From Serratia sp. H1w (lineage in GTDB: Bacteria; Pseudomonadota; Gammaproteobacteria; Enterobacterales; Enterobacteriaceae): DNA of 64,000 nucleotides. Under the pieces are notes generated by a model. It was not told the origin of the DNA. It saw nothing but the letters and a program-made list of their open reading frames with translations, and searched no databases. The stretch covers positions 29,266 to 93,265 of the forward strand of contig NZ_AYMQ01000040.1 in the NCBI RefSeq assembly GCF_000633355.1. Direction: 5' to 3'. A program made the position numbers and the translations under genes. Below, piece by piece: positions 21,595 to 31,054 of this stretch. Each line of letters starts with the position of its first letter. Positions within the stretch are counted from its first letter, which is position 1.

Positions 21595-21620
21595 ACGGGG
21601 CGTTCATATGAGCGCCCCGT
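21595..21620. terminator. Hairpin between iolE and yhhY
   Basis: ACGGGGCG (21595-21602) pairs with CGCCCCGT (21613-21620) between converging genes. The stem is strong but U residues after it are few on either strand. Confidence 0.55.
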
Positions 21621-21624
21621 TGGC

Positions 21625-22122
21625 TTATGCAGTTTTGAAGCGAGCCATATGGTAGGCATCAACCATTTCACCGTCGCGGAAAGCGAAACGGCGGCTGGTG
21701 CCTTCGATCTCAAAACCAAACTTGCGATACAGCGCGATGGCACTCTGATTGTCGGTGAACACCGTTAACTCGATACGCTCAATGGCGGCCCAGTTATCAC
21801 AGATATCGATCATGGCCTGCATTAGCGCACTACCCACGCCTTGGCCGTGGTAACCCGCATCTACGCTGATGCCAATGGTCGCCACATGGCGGCGGCGTAC
21901 CCGCTGGTTGAGCTCCACGAACAATTGTCCCACTACGCGATCGTCAATGCAGGCCACCAGGCTGTAGGTGCCGGGCTGTGCATCATTGATACGTTGCTGC
22001 CACATGGCTTTTGACGGTAGCGGTAGTTGTAGCGTGTCACGGTAAACGGCTGGGTGTGAGAATAGCTGATGGAGGGCTTCAGCATCGTTACTTTCCACGT
22101 GACGAACTACAATCTCGCTCAT
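21625..22122 (-). CDS. yhhY: GNAT amino-acid N-acetyltransferase YhhY
   Basis: This 165-residue GNAT-family protein matches E. coli YhhY (AaaT), which acetylates some L-amino acids such as phenylalanine and methionine. The acetyl-CoA-binding motif is GYHGQGVGSALM (about residues 102-113, of the Q/RxxGxG/A type), followed by LTVFTDNQSAIALYRKFGFEIEG. The ATG at 22122 has AGAGGAAG before it and gives MSEIVVRH as in E. coli; the 14-codon upstream extension is rejected. As in E. coli it flanks ryhB, but yhhX is missing here. Confidence 0.9.
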   Translation of the reverse strand: MSEIVVRHVESNDAEALHQLFSHPAVYRDTLQLPLPSKAMWQQRINDAQPGTYSLVACIDDRVVGQLFVELNQRVRRRHVATIGISVDAGYHGQGVGSALMQAMIDICDNWAAIERIELTVFTDNQSAIALYRKFGFEIEGTSRRFAFRDGEMVDAYHMARFKTA

Positions 22123-22218
22123 TTCTTCCTCTCTTTCGCGTTTACCGTTTGAATAACCTCCCAAATTATCCGTTTACTGTCACGAGTCAATATTATTTCC
22201 CATTGGTCAAAAAAACGC

Positions 22219-22252
22219 TTTACAGGTGCGAATGATAATGATTATTATTGTC
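22219..22252 (+). promoter_or_regulatory. ryhB promoter with Fur box
   Basis: A Fur box at 22234-22252 (GATAATGATTATTATTGTC) matches 17 of 19 positions of the consensus. It overlaps a promoter with TTTACA (22219-22224), an 18-base spacer and TATTAT (22243-22248). Iron-loaded Fur would block transcription from about 22255. Confidence 0.85.
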
Positions 22253-22254
22253 AT

Positions 22255-22360
22255 GCGTTCAGAGAGAGTATCAACCTTTGATACTGTTTGCTGAAGGCAC
22301 GACATTGCTCACATTGCTTCCAGTGTTTACTTAGCCAGCTCGGGTGCTGGCTTTTTTTTT
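22255..22360 (+). ncRNA. ryhB: Iron-responsive small RNA RyhB
   Basis: The segment from about 22294 to 22352 is nearly identical to E. coli RyhB: GCACGACATTGCTCACATTG and CTTCCAG, the seed region that pairs with mRNAs of iron-using proteins, then CTTAGCCAGC and the terminator. The terminator is AGCCAGC (22333-22339), GCTGGCT (22346-22352), then eight further T residues. Unlike the conserved core, the 5' part differs from E. coli and forms its own perfect hairpin, AGTATCAA/TTGATACT with loop CCT (22267-22285). RyhB acts with Hfq to lower iron-protein synthesis in iron starvation. The position next to yhhY is as in E. coli. The exact 5' end is inferred from the promoter. Confidence 0.93.
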
Positions 22361-22509
22361 GCCCAAATTCAGCGGCTAACCCATCCCACAAACCCTTTGC
22401 TACTCCTTGCCAAACTCCACCTAATTTTTTGAACAGAGGGGTGAGATTTTTGCGCTTTCATATTCCTCTGCCAGGTCTAGACTGTAGAAAACGTTGAGGA
22501 GAGTTGAAT

Positions 22510-23205
22510 ATGATTTATTTACGTAAGGCACAAGATCGCGGTCATGCCAATCACGGGTGGCTGGACAGCTGGCACACCTTCTCATTTGCTGACTATTACG
22601 ATCCCGATTTTATGGGGTTCTCGGCACTGCGGGTGATCAACGAAGACGTGATCGATGCCGGGCAGGGGTTTGGTACTCATCCCCATAAAGACATGGAGAT
22701 CCTGACCTACGTGCTGAGTGGCACGGTGGAGCATCAGGACAGCATGGGTAACAAAGAACAGATTAATGCCGGTGAATTCCAGATCATGAGTGCGGGAACC
22801 GGTGTACGTCACTCCGAGTACAATGCCAATAGCGATCGGCCGCTGCATCTGTATCAGATCTGGATTATTCCGGATCAGGTTGGTCTGGAGCCGCGTTATG
22901 AGCAGCGTATGTTCGATGCGCCACAGGGCCGCCAACTGGTGCTGTCACCAGATGCTCGTGAAGGCTCGTTGAAAGTGTTCCAGGATATGACCTTGTCACG
23001 CTGGGCGCTGAAGAAAGATGAGCAGTCGGTCTATCCAATCCAGGCAGAACGCCGCATTTGGATCCAGGTAGTGCGCGGCAATGTATCGATCAATGGCAAT
23101 AAAGCCGGGATTAGCGATGCATTCGCGGTCTGGGATGAGGCGGCACTGTCGATCCATGCCGATGAAGACAGCGAAATTTTACTGTTCGATCTGCCACCGG
23201 TGTGA
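22510..23205 (+). CDS. yhhW: Pirin-like quercetin 2,3-dioxygenase YhhW
   Basis: This 231-residue bicupin of the pirin family has the same length as E. coli YhhW, which has quercetinase activity in vitro. The metal ligands of the N-terminal cupin, H57, H59, H101 and E103, are all present (GTHPHKDME, and GVRHSEYN). The ATG at 22510 follows GAGGAG at eight bases. It has a strong terminator and is monocistronic. The physiological substrate is not known. Confidence 0.92.
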   Translation: MIYLRKAQDRGHANHGWLDSWHTFSFADYYDPDFMGFSALRVINEDVIDAGQGFGTHPHKDMEILTYVLSGTVEHQDSMGNKEQINAGEFQIMSAGTGVRHSEYNANSDRPLHLYQIWIIPDQVGLEPRYEQRMFDAPQGRQLVLSPDAREGSLKVFQDMTLSRWALKKDEQSVYPIQAERRIWIQVVRGNVSINGNKAGISDAFAVWDEAALSIHADEDSEILLFDLPPV

Positions 23206-23220
23206 TGACAGAATGATGAT

Positions 23221-23256
23221 AAGGGCCCAGTGCAGTGTGTGCTGGGCCCTTTTTTG
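23221..23256 (+). terminator. Intrinsic terminator of yhhW
   Basis: AAGGGCCCAG (23221-23230) pairs with CTGGGCCCTT (23242-23251), followed by further T residues, 16 bases after the yhhW stop. Confidence 0.92.
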
Positions 23257-23344
23257 TCTCTGCGGGTCACAGAACCAACAATATCGGAAAGCCGTTTTAT
23301 TTGCTAAAATAGCGGCCCATCCATGGTTGGCCAGCTCATTGATA

Positions 23345-24340
23345 ATGAAGAAAAAACGCCCGGTACTTCAAGATGTCGCAGATCAGGTTGGCGTCACCAA
23401 AATGACGGTGAGCCGCTATTTGCGCAACCCCGATCAGGTTTCCGCCGCTTTACAGCAAAAAATTGCGGTAGCGTTGGACGAGCTTGGCTATATCCCCAAC
23501 CGTGCGCCGGATATCCTTTCCAATGCCACCAGCCGAGCGATCGGCGTGCTGTTGCCGTCGCTGACCAACCAGGTGTTTGCCGAAGTATTGCGGGGTATTG
23601 AGAGCGTTACCGATGCGCATAACTACCAGACCATGCTGGCGCACTACGGTTATCTGCCGGAGCGTGAAGAAGAGCGCCTGACGTCACTGTTTTCTTATAA
23701 TATCGATGGACTGATCCTGTCCGAACGCCACCATACCGCACGTACCCTGAAGATGATTGAAGTCGCAGGCATCCCGGTGGTGGAGTTGATGGACTGTGTC
23801 ACACCTTGCATCGATCTGGCGGTTGGGTTCAACAACTTTGAAGCGGCCCGCCAAATGACCCAGCAAATTATCGCTCGCGGCCATCGCCATGTGGTGTACT
23901 TTGGTGCACGCCAGGATGAACGTACCATTATCAAACAGCAGGGCTACGAACAGGCCATGCGTGAATCGGGCCTTGAAACCTATAGCATCATGACCGCGCG
24001 TTCCTCTTCCTATTCGGCGGGGGGCGAGATGTTGCGCGAGGCGCAGCGCGATTATCCGCAGATCGACAGTATCTTTTGTACCAACGATGACTTGGCGATC
24101 GGCGCGGCGTTTGAATGTCAGCGTCAGGGGTTGTCGATCCCGCAGGATATGGCGATTGCCGGTTTCCACGGCCACGATATTGGCCAGGTGATGGTGCCGA
24201 AGCTAGCCAGCGTGCTGACGCCGCGTGAGCATATGGGGCAGATCGCCGCAGAACGCCTGTTGGCGCGCCTGCGCGGAGAAGAGGTTTCCCCGCGTATGGT
24301 GGATGTCGGTTTCACCGTGGCACCTGGTGGCAGCATCTGA
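23345..24340 (+). CDS. gntR: Gluconate utilisation repressor GntR (LacI family)
   Basis: This 331-residue LacI-family repressor has the same length as E. coli GntR. Residues 1-60 form the helix-turn-helix and hinge helix (VLQDVADQVGVTKMTVSRYL, then NRAPDILS). The remainder is a periplasmic-binding-protein-like domain for gluconate. It represses gluconate uptake and phosphorylation genes, and its likely target is the double operator between gntK and gntT. The ATG at 23345 matches the E. coli N-terminus; the longer open frame runs through the yhhW end and is rejected. Confidence 0.94.
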   Translation: MKKKRPVLQDVADQVGVTKMTVSRYLRNPDQVSAALQQKIAVALDELGYIPNRAPDILSNATSRAIGVLLPSLTNQVFAEVLRGIESVTDAHNYQTMLAHYGYLPEREEERLTSLFSYNIDGLILSERHHTARTLKMIEVAGIPVVELMDCVTPCIDLAVGFNNFEAARQMTQQIIARGHRHVVYFGARQDERTIIKQQGYEQAMRESGLETYSIMTARSSSYSAGGEMLREAQRDYPQIDSIFCTNDDLAIGAAFECQRQGLSIPQDMAIAGFHGHDIGQVMVPKLASVLTPREHMGQIAAERLLARLRGEEVSPRMVDVGFTVAPGGSI

Positions 24341-24342
24341 AC

Positions 24343-24366
24343 CTGGGCGCAACAGTTTGCGCCCAG
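24343..24366. terminator. Palindromic terminator between gntR and gntK
   Basis: CTGGGCGCA (24343-24351) and TGCGCCCAG (24358-24366) form a perfect 9-bp stem with a six-base loop, starting two bases after the gntR stop and ending ten bases before the gntK stop. It can serve both convergent genes. Confidence 0.65.
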
Positions 24367-24376
24367 CATGGCTAAC

Positions 24377-24883
24377 CTAGGACTTCAGTGCTGCAACACA
24401 ACGGTCAACTACGCCTTCAACATCGGTATCAATATCTACGCAAACCACATCTTTTTCGTCAGCCCCAGGCTCTTCCAAGGCATCAAACTGGCTCTTGAGC
24501 AGATCGGTAGGCATGAAGTGCCCGGAGCGGGCTTGCAGACGGGCCAGGATCACCTCGAAGCTGCCTTTCAGATAGATAAACACCATGTTGTCATTGTCTT
24601 TGCGCAGCAGATCGCGGTAGCGGCGTTTTAGCGCCGAGCAGACAATGATGCCACTTTCGTTCTTGTGATTAAGGCTGTAGGCCGCATCGTTGAGACGTTG
24701 CAACCAGGGCGCGCGATCATCGTCATTCAACGGTTGGCCGCTGGCCATCTTCTGGATATTGGCGCGCGGATGCAGATCGTCGCCATCAATAAATTTTGCC
24801 TTGATTTCCCGTGCTACCGCCGCGCCAATCGTGGATTTGCCGCTGCCGGAGACGCCCATCAGGATGATGCTTTTTCCCGCCAT
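24377..24883 (-). CDS. gntK: Gluconokinase
   Basis: This 168-residue P-loop kinase phosphorylates D-gluconate to 6-phosphogluconate, which enters the pentose phosphate or Entner-Doudoroff pathway. Walker A GVSGSGKST is at residues 10-18, followed by DGDDLHPRANI and the CSALKRRYRD segment typical of the family. In E. coli gntK lies in the same direction after gntR; here it points towards gntR and is divergent from gntT, so gntK and gntT can share one GntR-controlled region. Confidence 0.94.
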   Translation of the reverse strand: MAGKSIILMGVSGSGKSTIGAAVAREIKAKFIDGDDLHPRANIQKMASGQPLNDDDRAPWLQRLNDAAYSLNHKNESGIIVCSALKRRYRDLLRKDNDNMVFIYLKGSFEVILARLQARSGHFMPTDLLKSQFDALEEPGADEKDVVCVDIDTDVEGVVDRCVAALKS

Positions 24884-24944
24884 AAGTTTGATCTCTATCT
24901 CAGAATGCGAATTTTGCTGGGTTACCTGGTTCCGAATCTTACCA

Positions 24945-24972
24945 TGTTACCGGTATCATGATACGGGTAACA
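24945..24972. promoter_or_regulatory. Double GntR operator
   Basis: TGTTACCGGTATCA (24945-24958) is followed directly by its near-perfect inverse TGATACGGGTAACA (24959-24972), one mismatch in 14. Each half matches the known GntR operator type (ATGTTACCCGTATCAT), so two operators overlap head to head between the divergent gntK and gntT. A repressor here could silence both. Confidence 0.8.
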
Positions 24973-25013
24973 AATGGAGATGTGATTACCATCACACAGC
25001 ATAGAACAGGGAA

Positions 25014-25034
25014 ATACCCGTCGTTTTCAAGCCA
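25014..25034 (+). repeat. Possible ERIC end fragment
   Basis: AATACCCGTCG followed by TTTTCAAGCC resembles the left end of the full ERIC element at 42465. The sequence after it is not ERIC-like, so it is either a decayed copy or chance. Confidence 0.3.
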
Positions 25035-25174
25035 CCAGAGGGTGGGCTGTAATCTGGAAAGCTGTACTCAACCGCCTACTCAGAGCACCAGGAAAGGGCC
25101 GTACAAAAAACAAGCACCTTCTTTCGTCGTTGTGGCGTAAAGAGGCCAAGTGATAAAAGGGTTGGAGAAAAATT

Positions 25175-26491
25175 ATGCCACTAGTGATTGTTGCCATCGG
25201 CGTAGCCATGCTACTGCTGCTGATGATCCGCTTTAAGCTCAACGGCTTTATCTCGTTGATTCTGGTCGCGCTGGCGGTCGGTATCATGCAGGGTATGCCG
25301 GTAGATAAAGTGATTGGTTCTATCAAGGCCGGCGTGGGCGGAACGTTGGGCGGTCTGGCGCTGATCATGGGCTTTGGTGCCATGCTCGGTAAGCTGCTGG
25401 CGGACTGTGGCGGTGCGCAGCGGATTGCCACCACACTGATCGACAAGTTCGGTAAACAGCATATCCAGTGGGCCATCGTGCTGACCGGTTTTACCGTTGG
25501 CTTCGCGCTGTTCTATGAAGTGGGCTTCGTGCTGTTGCTGCCTTTGGTGTTTACCATTGCCGCCTCTGCGCGTATCCCGCTGCTGTATGTCGGCGTACCG
25601 ATGGCTGCGGCGCTGTCTGTTACCCACGGTTTCCTGCCACCGCACCCAGGCCCAACGGCCATTGCCACCATTTTCCATGCGGACATGGGTAAAACCCTGC
25701 TGTACGGTACCTTGCTGGCGATCCCAACCGTGATCTTGGCAGGCCCGGTCTATGCCCGCTTCCTGAAAGGCATTGATAAGCCGGTTCCGGTCGGTTTATA
25801 CAACCCGAAAACCTTTACCGAAGAAGAGATGCCTGGGTTTGGCGTCAGCGTCGCAACCGCACTGGTGCCGGTGATCCTGATGGCATTCCGTGCCGTAGCG
25901 GAAATGGCGTTGCCAAAAGGCCACCCGTTCCTGTCTTACGCCGAGTTCTTCGGTGACCCGGTAATGGCAACGCTGATTGCCGTGCTGATCGCCATCTTTA
26001 CCTTTGGCCTGAACCGTGGCCGCACCATGGACGAAGTGATGGGCACCATCAGTGAATCCATCAAAATCATTGCCATGATGCTGTTGATTATCGGCGGTGG
26101 TGGGGCGTTCAAACAGGTGCTGGTAGACAGCGGCATTGAGCAATATATTGCTGGCATCATGCACGGTAGCAACGTGTCACCGATCCTGATGGCCTGGTCA
26201 ATCGCCGCAGTGCTGCGTATTGCGCTGGGTTCTGCGACCGTTGCGGCAATCACCGCCGGGGGCATTGTAGCGCCGCTGATTGCCACTACCGGGGCTAGCC
26301 CGGAACTGATGGTCATTGCCGTCGGTTCAGGTAGCGTGATTTTCTCGCACGTTAACGATCCTGGCTTCTGGTTGTTCAAGGAGTATTTCAACCTGACCAT
26401 TATGGAAACCATTAAATCCTGGTCGGCGTTGGAAACCATCATTTCAGTCTGTGGCCTGATTGGCTGCCTGCTGTTGGCGATGGTGGTTTAA
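25175..26491 (+). CDS. gntT: High-affinity gluconate:proton symporter GntT
   Basis: This 438-residue inner-membrane permease of the GntP family has the same length as E. coli GntT and is more like it than GntU. It shows the N-terminus MPLVIVAIGV, the stretch GFLPPHPGPTAIA (about residues 151-163), and the C-terminal SGSVIFSHVNDPGFWLFKEYF. It imports gluconate for GntK. In E. coli gntT is elsewhere and gntU sits beside gntK; here gntT occupies that place. The upstream double GntR operator implies induction by gluconate. Confidence 0.92.
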   Translation: MPLVIVAIGVAMLLLLMIRFKLNGFISLILVALAVGIMQGMPVDKVIGSIKAGVGGTLGGLALIMGFGAMLGKLLADCGGAQRIATTLIDKFGKQHIQWAIVLTGFTVGFALFYEVGFVLLLPLVFTIAASARIPLLYVGVPMAAALSVTHGFLPPHPGPTAIATIFHADMGKTLLYGTLLAIPTVILAGPVYARFLKGIDKPVPVGLYNPKTFTEEEMPGFGVSVATALVPVILMAFRAVAEMALPKGHPFLSYAEFFGDPVMATLIAVLIAIFTFGLNRGRTMDEVMGTISESIKIIAMMLLIIGGGGAFKQVLVDSGIEQYIAGIMHGSNVSPILMAWSIAAVLRIALGSATVAAITAGGIVAPLIATTGASPELMVIAVGSGSVIFSHVNDPGFWLFKEYFNLTIMETIKSWSALETIISVCGLIGCLLLAMVV

Positions 26492-26503
26492 GTCGCAAAG
26501 ACG

Positions 26504-26528
26504 GGGCGCAGCGCTATCTGCTGCGCCC
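26504..26528. terminator. Hairpin between gntT and yhgN
   Basis: GGGCGCAGC (26504-26512) pairs with GCTGCGCCC (26520-26528) between converging genes. The stem is strong but lacks a long U run. Confidence 0.6.
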
Positions 26529-26534
26529 TGGCTG

Positions 26535-27128
26535 TTAAAGATTCAGATAGGCACGCACACCGTCCAGGAACATCTGGGTGGACAGCATCACCAGAATCAA
26601 CCCCATCAGCCGTTCCAGCGCACTCACCCCTTTGCTTCCCAGTAAACGCAGAAACAGATTCGACATCAGCAGGATCGCCGCAGACAAGCCCCAGGCAATC
26701 AGCAGGGCCACCACCAAATGCGAAATCTGGTTGGGGTACTGGTGTGAAAGCAGCATCAAGGTCGCCAGAATTGACGGCCCGGCTACCAAAGGAATGGCGA
26801 GCGGTACCAGGAACGGCTCCTCACCGGCGGAAAGATCGCTGCCGCTGCCTTCCTGCGAAGGGAATATCATCTTGATGGCGATTAAGAACAGGATAATCCC
26901 GCCGGAGATCGACACGGTTTCGGTGCGCAGGTTGAGGAACGCCAAAATATGTTCGCCAGCGAACAGAAAAATCAGCATCAACACCAAGGCTATCAGCAGC
27001 TCGCGGATCACTACCGCCCGGCGACGGCGAGGTTCCAGGTGTTTCAGTACCGACATGAAAATCGGCAGGTTACCCAGCGGATCCATTATTAAAAACAGCA
27101 GCACCGTTGCCGCAATCATTTCTGTCAT
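26535..27128 (-). CDS. yhgN: MarC-family membrane protein YhgN
   Basis: This 197-residue inner-membrane protein matches E. coli YhgN of the MarC/UPF0056 family, with six hydrophobic segments. Conserved stretches are LIMDPLGNLPIFMSVLKH (about residues 14-31) and EEPFLVPLAIPLVAGPSILATLMLL. The transport or other activity of the family is not known, and the old link of MarC to multidrug resistance was not upheld. As in E. coli it is divergent from asd. Confidence 0.9.
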   Translation of the reverse strand: MTEMIAATVLLFLIMDPLGNLPIFMSVLKHLEPRRRRAVVIRELLIALVLMLIFLFAGEHILAFLNLRTETVSISGGIILFLIAIKMIFPSQEGSGSDLSAGEEPFLVPLAIPLVAGPSILATLMLLSHQYPNQISHLVVALLIAWGLSAAILLMSNLFLRLLGSKGVSALERLMGLILVMLSTQMFLDGVRAYLNL

Positions 27129-27325
27129 TTATTGCCTCAAAATCAGAAAAAACGACGGGTATAAGCCGCATTGCTGAGAATTGCCCGTGTATCGAATAAA
27201 TTCACTTTGCGCTTGCGCCGACATTTTGTAAGGTGGGTAGATATTGCACACAACTTATAATTTAACTCTATCTCATGCCCTCAACAGGTAAGAGCATAGT
27301 CATCCTCCAAGGCAGGACTGTAAAT

Positions 27326-28432
27326 ATGAAAAACGTTGGTTTCATTGGTTGGCGTGGCATGGTCGGCTCGGTACTCATGCAGCGCATGACGCAAGAGCGC
27401 GATTTTGACGCCATTCGCCCGGTATTCTTCTCCACTTCGCAGCTCGGTGCTGCCGCCCCGGCTTTCGGCGGCCAGCAGCAAGGCACGCTGCAAGATGCGT
27501 ATGATGTAGAGGCGTTAAGCGCCCTCGATATTATTATTACCTGCCAGGGCGGCGATTACACCAATGAAATCTATCCAAAGCTGCGTGCCACCGGCTGGCA
27601 GGGCTATTGGATCGATGCGGCCTCTTCTCTGCGTATGGAAGACGATGCCATCATCATCCTCGATCCGGTCAACCATGCGGTGATCCAGGAAGGGCTGAAC
27701 AAAGGCATCAAAACCTTTGTGGGTGGTAACTGTACCGTCAGCCTGATGTTGATGTCGCTGGGCGGCCTGTTTGCCAACGATTTGGTGGAGTGGGCGTCTG
27801 TTGCCACTTATCAAGCGGCTTCTGGCGGCGGCGCGCGTCATATGCGTGAACTGTTGACCCAGATGGGTATGCTGCATGCCGATGTGGCGAAAGAGCTGCA
27901 GGATCCGGCCTCGGCCATTCTGGATATCGAGCGTAAAGTCACGGAGGCAACCCGTTCCGGTAAGTTGCCTACCGATAACTTTGGCGTTCCTTTGGCGGGT
28001 AGCCTGATCCCTTGGATCGACAAGCAACTGGATAACGGCCAAAGCCGCGAAGAGTGGAAAGGCCAGGCGGAAACCAACAAGATCCTCAGCACTTCAAGCA
28101 TCATCCCGGTTGATGGTTTGTGCGTGCGCGTCGGTGCTTTGCGCTGCCACAGCCAGGCATTTACCCTGAAGCTGAAGAAAGACATTCCACTGCCGGAAAT
28201 CGAGCAGTTGCTGGCCACGCACAACGACTGGGTGCGGGTGATCCCGAACGACCGCGAACTGACCATGCGTGAGCTGACGCCTGCTGCCGTAACCGGTACG
28301 TTGAACACGCCGGTTGGCCGTCTGCGCAAGCTGAATATGGGGCCGGAATACCTCTCCGCATTCACCGTGGGCGATCAGCTGTTGTGGGGTGCGGCCGAGC
28401 CGCTGCGCCGCATGCTGCGTATCCTGCTGTAA
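27326..28432 (+). CDS. asd: Aspartate-semialdehyde dehydrogenase
   Basis: This 368-residue enzyme (E. coli 367) makes aspartate semialdehyde from aspartyl phosphate with NADPH, at the branch to lysine, diaminopimelate, methionine and threonine. NADP binding is by GWRGMVGS (residues 8-15), the catalytic Cys is C136 in GGNCTVS, and the acid-base His lies in [12 protein letters not shown] (about 275). The ATG at 27326 gives [15 protein letters not shown] as in E. coli; the 17-codon extension is rejected. A stem (28451-28458 with 28467-28474) follows the stop. Confidence 0.95.
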   Translation: MKNVGFIGWRGMVGSVLMQRMTQERDFDAIRPVFFSTSQLGAAAPAFGGQQQGTLQDAYDVEALSALDIIITCQGGDYTNEIYPKLRATGWQGYWIDAASSLRMEDDAIIILDPVNHAVIQEGLNKGIKTFVGGNCTVSLMLMSLGGLFANDLVEWASVATYQAASGGGARHMRELLTQMGMLHADVAKELQDPASAILDIERKVTEATRSGKLPTDNFGVPLAGSLIPWIDKQLDNGQSREEWKGQAETNKILSTSSIIPVDGLCVRVGALRCHSQAFTLKLKKDIPLPEIEQLLATHNDWVRVIPNDRELTMRELTPAAVTGTLNTPVGRLRKLNMGPEYLSAFTVGDQLLWGAAEPLRRMLRILL

Positions 28433-28450
28433 TCCTGAACTGAACTTTCT

Positions 28451-28474
28451 GAGGGCTGATCTCTTTCAGCCCTC
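28451..28474 (+). terminator. Hairpin after asd
   Basis: GAGGGCTG (28451-28458) pairs with CAGCCCTC (28467-28474), 18 bases after the asd stop, with no U run. Confidence 0.5.
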
Positions 28475-28870
28475 CAATGCCCTGTTTTCCCCGTTTCTGG
28501 TTTCGATTGCCGTAGCAATAAAGACGATGTAGGGAAGGCGGCGTCATGCCTGTCGTACCTCAGACTCAGCCACTGTCGGTTGCCCGCTCGGCCGGTTTTC
28601 CGAGCAAAAATTTTCCTTGGTAATGCCCCCATGTTTTTAGCAGAGATGACTATGCTTATTAGGTAGATGAAGGGTTCTTCATCAATGGTGAAAATTCGCC
28701 TGAAAAATAAGCATAAAGAGCGAAACTGCGAGCATGAAGGCGATCGATTAATCAATAACCGACTGAAATCACGCTTTAGGTAGCAAATGAATTGCATGAT
28801 AGGTGCAACGGCTGCTTTTTGTTCAGTGTAGCCTTTTAAAAGTCATGCGGTTAATCAAAGGAAGAATGCT
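28475..28870 (+). other. asd-glgB intergenic region
   Basis: About 400 bases without a supported gene. It should contain the main glg promoter and leader; I could not fix a start. A minus-strand frame of 140 codons crosses it and the asd end but has no ribosome-binding site or recognisable product. Confidence 0.5.
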
Positions 28871-31054
28871 ATGCCTGTACTTCCCGAACGTGACGTGATC
28901 AATCAACTAATTTCCGGTCACTATGCCGACCCGTTTTCCCTGCTCGGCATGCATGTGACCGAGCAGGGGCTACAGATTTGTGCCCTGCTGCCGGATGCGG
29001 GCACCGTCTGGCTGGTAGAGAGTAAAACCGGTAACCGTCTGGTTCAGCTCAATTGCGATGACGCCCGTGGTTTTTTCAGCGCTCTCGTCCCGCGTCGTAA
29101 AACCCCTTTCCGCTATCAGCTTGAAGTCAGCTGGCGCGACCATCAACAACTGCTCGAAGACCCTTATCGTTTTGGCACCCTGTTGCAGGATATTGACAGC
29201 TGGCTGCTGGCCGAAGGGACACATCTGCGGCCATATGAACGGCTGGGTGCGCATCCTGGCGCGCTGGATGGGGTGGAGGGCGTCAGCTTTGCCGTTTGGG
29301 CACCCAATGCTCAGCGCGTATCGGTAGTCGGTGAGTTCAACTTCTGGGATGGCCGACGCCACCCGATGCGCAAGCGCCGGGAGAATGGCATTTGGGAGCT
29401 GTTTTTACCGGGTGTGAAGGCCGGGCAGCTGTATAAATACGAGATTATCGATTGTTACGGCAATGTGCAGCTCAAGGCCGATCCTTATGCCTTCGAAGCG
29501 CAGATGCGGCCAGAGACGGCTTCGCTGATCACGCCGCTGCCAGCGGTGGTGGAAAACACGCCGGAAAGGCAGCGGGCCAATGATTTTGACCGCCCTATCT
29601 CGATCTACGAAGTGCACCTGGGCTCCTGGCGCCGCCATACGGACAATAATTTCTGGCTCAGCTATCAAGAACTGGCCGAACAGTTGATCCCTTACGTTAA
29701 GGATATGGGGTTTACCCATATTGAACTGCTGCCGATCAACGAACATCCGTTCGACGGGAGTTGGGGCTATCAGCCGTTGGGCATGTATGCCCCCACCCGC
29801 CGTTTTGGCACGCCAGCGGAGTTCAAAGCTTTTGTTGCCGCGGCGCATGAAGCCGGGATCAACGTGATCCTGGACTGGGTGCCGGGGCATTTCCCTAGCG
29901 ATGCTCATGGCCTGGCCAACTTCGACGGCACCGCGCTGTATGAATATGCCGATCCCCGCGAAGGTTTCCATCAGGATTGGAACACGCTGATCTACAACTA
30001 TGGCCGCCACGAGGTACGTAACTATTTGGCGGGTAATGCGTTTTACTGGCTGGAGCGCTTTGGTATCGACGGTCTGCGCGTCGACGCGGTGGCGTCGATG
30101 ATTTACCGTGACTATAGCCGTGCCGACGGCGAGTGGGTGCCAAACTACTACGGCGGCAATGAGAACTTGGAGGCGATCTCCTTCCTGCGTTACACCAACC
30201 AGACGCTAGGCAAAGAGCGGCCAGGAGCGGTGACGCTGGCGGAAGAGTCGACCGATTATCCGGGCGTTACGTTACCGCCGGATGCCAATGGCTTAGGCTT
30301 CCACTACAAGTGGGATCTCGGCTGGATGCACGACACGCTGGACTACATGAAGTGCGATCCGGTGCACCGTAAATACCATCACAACCTGATGACCTTCGGC
30401 ATGATGTATGCCTACTCCGAGAACTTCGTCCTGCCGATTTCGCACGACGAAGTGGTGCACGGCAAACGCTCCGTTCTGGACCGGATGCCGGGAGATGCCT
30501 GGCAGAAGTTTGCCAACCTGCGGGCCTATTACGGCTTTATGTGGGCGCATCCGGGCAAGAAGCTGCTGTTTATGGGCAGTGAATTTGCCCAAGGGCGTGA
30601 GTGGAACTTCGATACCAGTCTGGACTGGCATCTGCTGGAAGGGTTGGACGGTTGGCACCACGGCGTGCAGCGGCTGGTACGCGATCTCAATCACTGCTAC
30701 CAGCAGAACGCACCGCTGTATGAGCGCGATTATCGCCCGGACGGTTTTGAATGGCTGGTGGTCGACGATCACGACAACTCGGTATTTGCCTTCGCACGCT
30801 ACGATTCTCAGGGCAATGAGCTGATTGCCATCAGCAACTTTACCCCGGTGCCGCGTCCTCATTACCGCATTGGTATTTCACGCGCTGGCGAGTATCAGGA
30901 AATCCTCAATACCGATTCACACCATTATCACGGTAGCAACGCCGGTAATCAGGGGCGGGTGATTTCGCAGCCGATCGGCAGCCATGGCCGTGAACATTCG
31001 ATCAGCGTGATGGTGCCACCGTTGGCCACCGTTTATCTGCGGCGGGAGGCTTGA
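28871..31054 (+). CDS. glgB: 1,4-alpha-glucan branching enzyme GlgB
   Basis: This 727-residue enzyme adds alpha-1,6 branches to glycogen. It has an N-terminal carbohydrate-binding region, a second CBM48 domain (about residues 125-220), a GH13 barrel and a C-terminal beta domain. The nucleophile D405 (GLRVDAV) and acid E458 (LAEES) have the same numbers as in E. coli, and HDEVVHGK holds the third catalytic region. It is the first gene of glgBXCAP. The TGA overlaps the glgX ATG by one base. Confidence 0.95.
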   Translation: MPVLPERDVINQLISGHYADPFSLLGMHVTEQGLQICALLPDAGTVWLVESKTGNRLVQLNCDDARGFFSALVPRRKTPFRYQLEVSWRDHQQLLEDPYRFGTLLQDIDSWLLAEGTHLRPYERLGAHPGALDGVEGVSFAVWAPNAQRVSVVGEFNFWDGRRHPMRKRRENGIWELFLPGVKAGQLYKYEIIDCYGNVQLKADPYAFEAQMRPETASLITPLPAVVENTPERQRANDFDRPISIYEVHLGSWRRHTDNNFWLSYQELAEQLIPYVKDMGFTHIELLPINEHPFDGSWGYQPLGMYAPTRRFGTPAEFKAFVAAAHEAGINVILDWVPGHFPSDAHGLANFDGTALYEYADPREGFHQDWNTLIYNYGRHEVRNYLAGNAFYWLERFGIDGLRVDAVASMIYRDYSRADGEWVPNYYGGNENLEAISFLRYTNQTLGKERPGAVTLAEESTDYPGVTLPPDANGLGFHYKWDLGWMHDTLDYMKCDPVHRKYHHNLMTFGMMYAYSENFVLPISHDEVVHGKRSVLDRMPGDAWQKFANLRAYYGFMWAHPGKKLLFMGSEFAQGREWNFDTSLDWHLLEGLDGWHHGVQRLVRDLNHCYQQNAPLYERDYRPDGFEWLVVDDHDNSVFAFARYDSQGNELIAISNFTPVPRPHYRIGISRAGEYQEILNTDSHHYHGSNAGNQGRVISQPIGSHGREHSISVMVPPLATVYLRREA

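Noticed and set aside
20744..21607. 287-codon frame antisense to iolE
   Set aside because: iolE is a clear match to its family over its whole length, so the opposite frame is a shadow.
22288..22497. 69-codon frame downstream of the Fur box
   Set aside because: It coincides with RyhB and its terminator; the small RNA explains the sequence.
24884..25174. Small coding region between gntK and gntT
   Set aside because: Only short frames that cross the GntR operators, with no ribosome-binding sites.
28375..28797. 140-codon minus-strand frame across the asd end
   Set aside because: No ribosome-binding site, no recognisable product, and it is antisense to the asd 3' end.
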